Positions 62,998 through 64,000 of a stretch of 64,000 nt of DNA are shown here, in pieces (position 1 is the first letter of the stretch; each line of letters begins with the position of its first letter). Under the pieces are notes generated by a model, which saw only the letters and a program-made list of their open reading frames with translations, was not told the DNA's origin and made no database searches. Position numbers and translations under genes: made by a program. Source of the DNA: Clostridioides sp. (GTDB taxonomy: Bacteria; Bacillota; Clostridia; Peptostreptococcales; Peptostreptococcaceae); assembly GCA_031261505.1 (NCBI GenBank), contig JAISJN010000014.1:1-64000 (forward strand), given 5' to 3'.

Positions 62998-64000
62998 TTA
63001 GCCACTGAATTTAGTATCCGATCCATTCAATAACTCGCTTACAATTTTTTCATCTGATATTCTGCTGATTAATGCTTCTTTTGATATTTCCCCGGAAATA
63101 AATAACTCTGTTAAAAATTGATCCATTGTGTACATACCATACTGTGAACCCGTCTGAATTAAATTTTTGATCTGATGATTTTTTCCTTCCCTAATTAAAT
63201 TTCTTATAGCTGTCGTTACAACCATTACCTCTGAAGCCAAGATGATTTTTTCATTCCTCGCTAGAATTAGCTGTTGGGAAACTATTGCCCTACACACTGA
63301 TGCCAATTGCGCTCTAATATTGTGTTTCTCTTCTGGCTTAAACATATCTACAATCCTATCCAATGATTCTACCGCACCCAACGTGTGAAGGGTCGATAGT
63401 ACAAGATGACCTGTCTCCGCCGCCCTGAGTGCAGTCTCCATGGTTTTAACATCCCTAATCTCACCTATCATTATAATATCTGGGCTCTGTCTTAGTGATG
63501 ACAGTACTCCTGAATAAAAACTTTTTGTATCTACCCCAATTTCTCGCTGATTTACTAGACTCTTTTTATGTTTATGTAAGTACTCAATTGGCTCTTCTAT
63601 TGTTATTATATGTTTTTCCTCGTTTTCATTTATATAGTCTATCATACTAGCCAATGTAGTGCTCTTCCCGCTCCCTGTCGATCCTGTAACTAGGATTAAA
63701 CCCGATTTATAATTTAATATATCTACTATAATCTCTGGTATTCCTAATTCTTTTAATTTTTTTATATTATTATTTATAATCCTAATAGCCATTGCCAAAT
63801 GTCCACTCTCTTTATATGCATTTACTCTAAATCTGTACTCCCCAGTTCCCTCAAATGAAAAATCCGACTCTCCCATTTCCTCTGTATGATTGTATACAAT
63901 AATACTTGAAATTTCTACAAGTAAATTTTTTGCTATATCATCGCTGACCTCTTCATCACCTATGTAGATAAATTTTCCGTTGACCCTGAGTACTGGCCTA
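62998..64000 (-). CDS. pilT: type IV pilus retraction ATPase PilT-like, 5' end outside the window
   Basis: The frame stays open from its stop at 62998 to the right edge, so it is partial at the N-terminus. The visible part begins RPVLRVNGKFIYIGDEE, which matches the PilT N-terminal domain. The ATPase core has Walker A VTGSTGSGKSTTLASMI, Asp box TIEEPIEYLH, Walker B DIIMIGEIRD and His box GHLVLSTLHTLGAVESLDR. It powers pilus retraction. The neighbouring prepilin peptidase indicates that a pilus cluster continues rightward. The 249-base gap to that gene holds no supported gene. Confidence 0.9.
   Translation of the reverse strand, partial: RPVLRVNGKFIYIGDEEVSDDIAKNLLVEISSIIVYNHTEEMGESDFSFEGTGEYRFRVNAYKESGHLAMAIRIINNNIKKLKELGIPEIIVDILNYKSGLILVTGSTGSGKSTTLASMIDYINENEEKHIITIEEPIEYLHKHKKSLVNQREIGVDTKSFYSGVLSSLRQSPDIIMIGEIRDVKTMETALRAAETGHLVLSTLHTLGAVESLDRIVDMFKPEEKHNIRAQLASVCRAIVSQQLILARNEKIILASEVMVVTTAIRNLIREGKNHQIKNLIQTGSQYGMYTMDQFLTELFISGEISKEALISRISDEKIVSELLNGSDTKFSG

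Overview
The window is an AT-rich chromosomal segment of a low-GC, Gram-positive, endospore-forming anaerobe, most likely a member of the Clostridia (Peptostreptococcaceae or a close relative; this placement is inference). The evidence is the set of sporulation genes (spoIIE, yabP, yabQ, spoVT, a spoVB-like flippase), a split transketolase, MetNIQ, an ATP synthase with a sodium-type c subunit and several gene orders shared with Bacillus subtilis. Nearly every gene is on the minus strand; only the 5-formyltetrahydrofolate cyclo-ligase (5567) and a small exported protein (17960) are on the plus strand. I saw no rRNA, tRNA, CRISPR array or known riboswitch.

Layout, left to right. 251-3649: cobalamin nucleotide-loop assembly (cobT, cobU, cobS and a CobC-like phosphatase). 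3816-10031: a 39-codon gene, an S41 protease, a PrcB-like membrane-anchored protein, a YkvI-like transporter and split transketolase. 10244-13668: a block matching B. subtilis acpS-ydcC-alr-ndoAI-ndoA. 13830-17511: a DUF169 protein and the metNIQ importer. 17960-26214 is the accessory part: a small exported acidic protein behind four 11-bp operator-like repeats, an IS30 scrap, a secreted protein plus membrane-anchored propeller, the remains of an antimicrobial-peptide-type ABC transporter, an AgrC/LytTR-type two-component system and a large WxL-domain surface protein.

26434-33752 is the complete ATP synthase operon with two accessory membrane genes, read behind comEB. 33936-43593 follows the upp-rpiB-ywlE/sua5-prfA-prmC-DUF1385-rpmE-rho-galU region, with sua5 and ywlE fused into one gene and a prion-like asparagine-rich insert in Rho. 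43594-44522 is a degraded gap with a TnpB scrap. 44523-61971 holds an exported oligoendopeptidase F, then a pth-mfd-prsA-spoVT-yabM-mazG-hup-yabO-yabP-yabQ-divIC-ppx-spoIIE block, which couples translation quality control, transcription-coupled repair, cell division and sporulation. The right edge (62077-64000) enters a type IV pilus cluster (prepilin peptidase, PilT-like ATPase).

The most unusual intergenic feature is a dispersed family of about a dozen structured repeats. They begin TATAACTTGAGA, carry one or two GC-rich hairpins and end TTGAATCACCATTTAAC; some copies double as terminators, and one supplies the acpS stop codon. Other unusual features are tandem repeats that duplicate gene ends including the stop codon (23 bp and 40 bp), a 53-bp tandem array before rho, a DnaA-box cluster before pepF and a Spo0A-type promoter before spoIIE.
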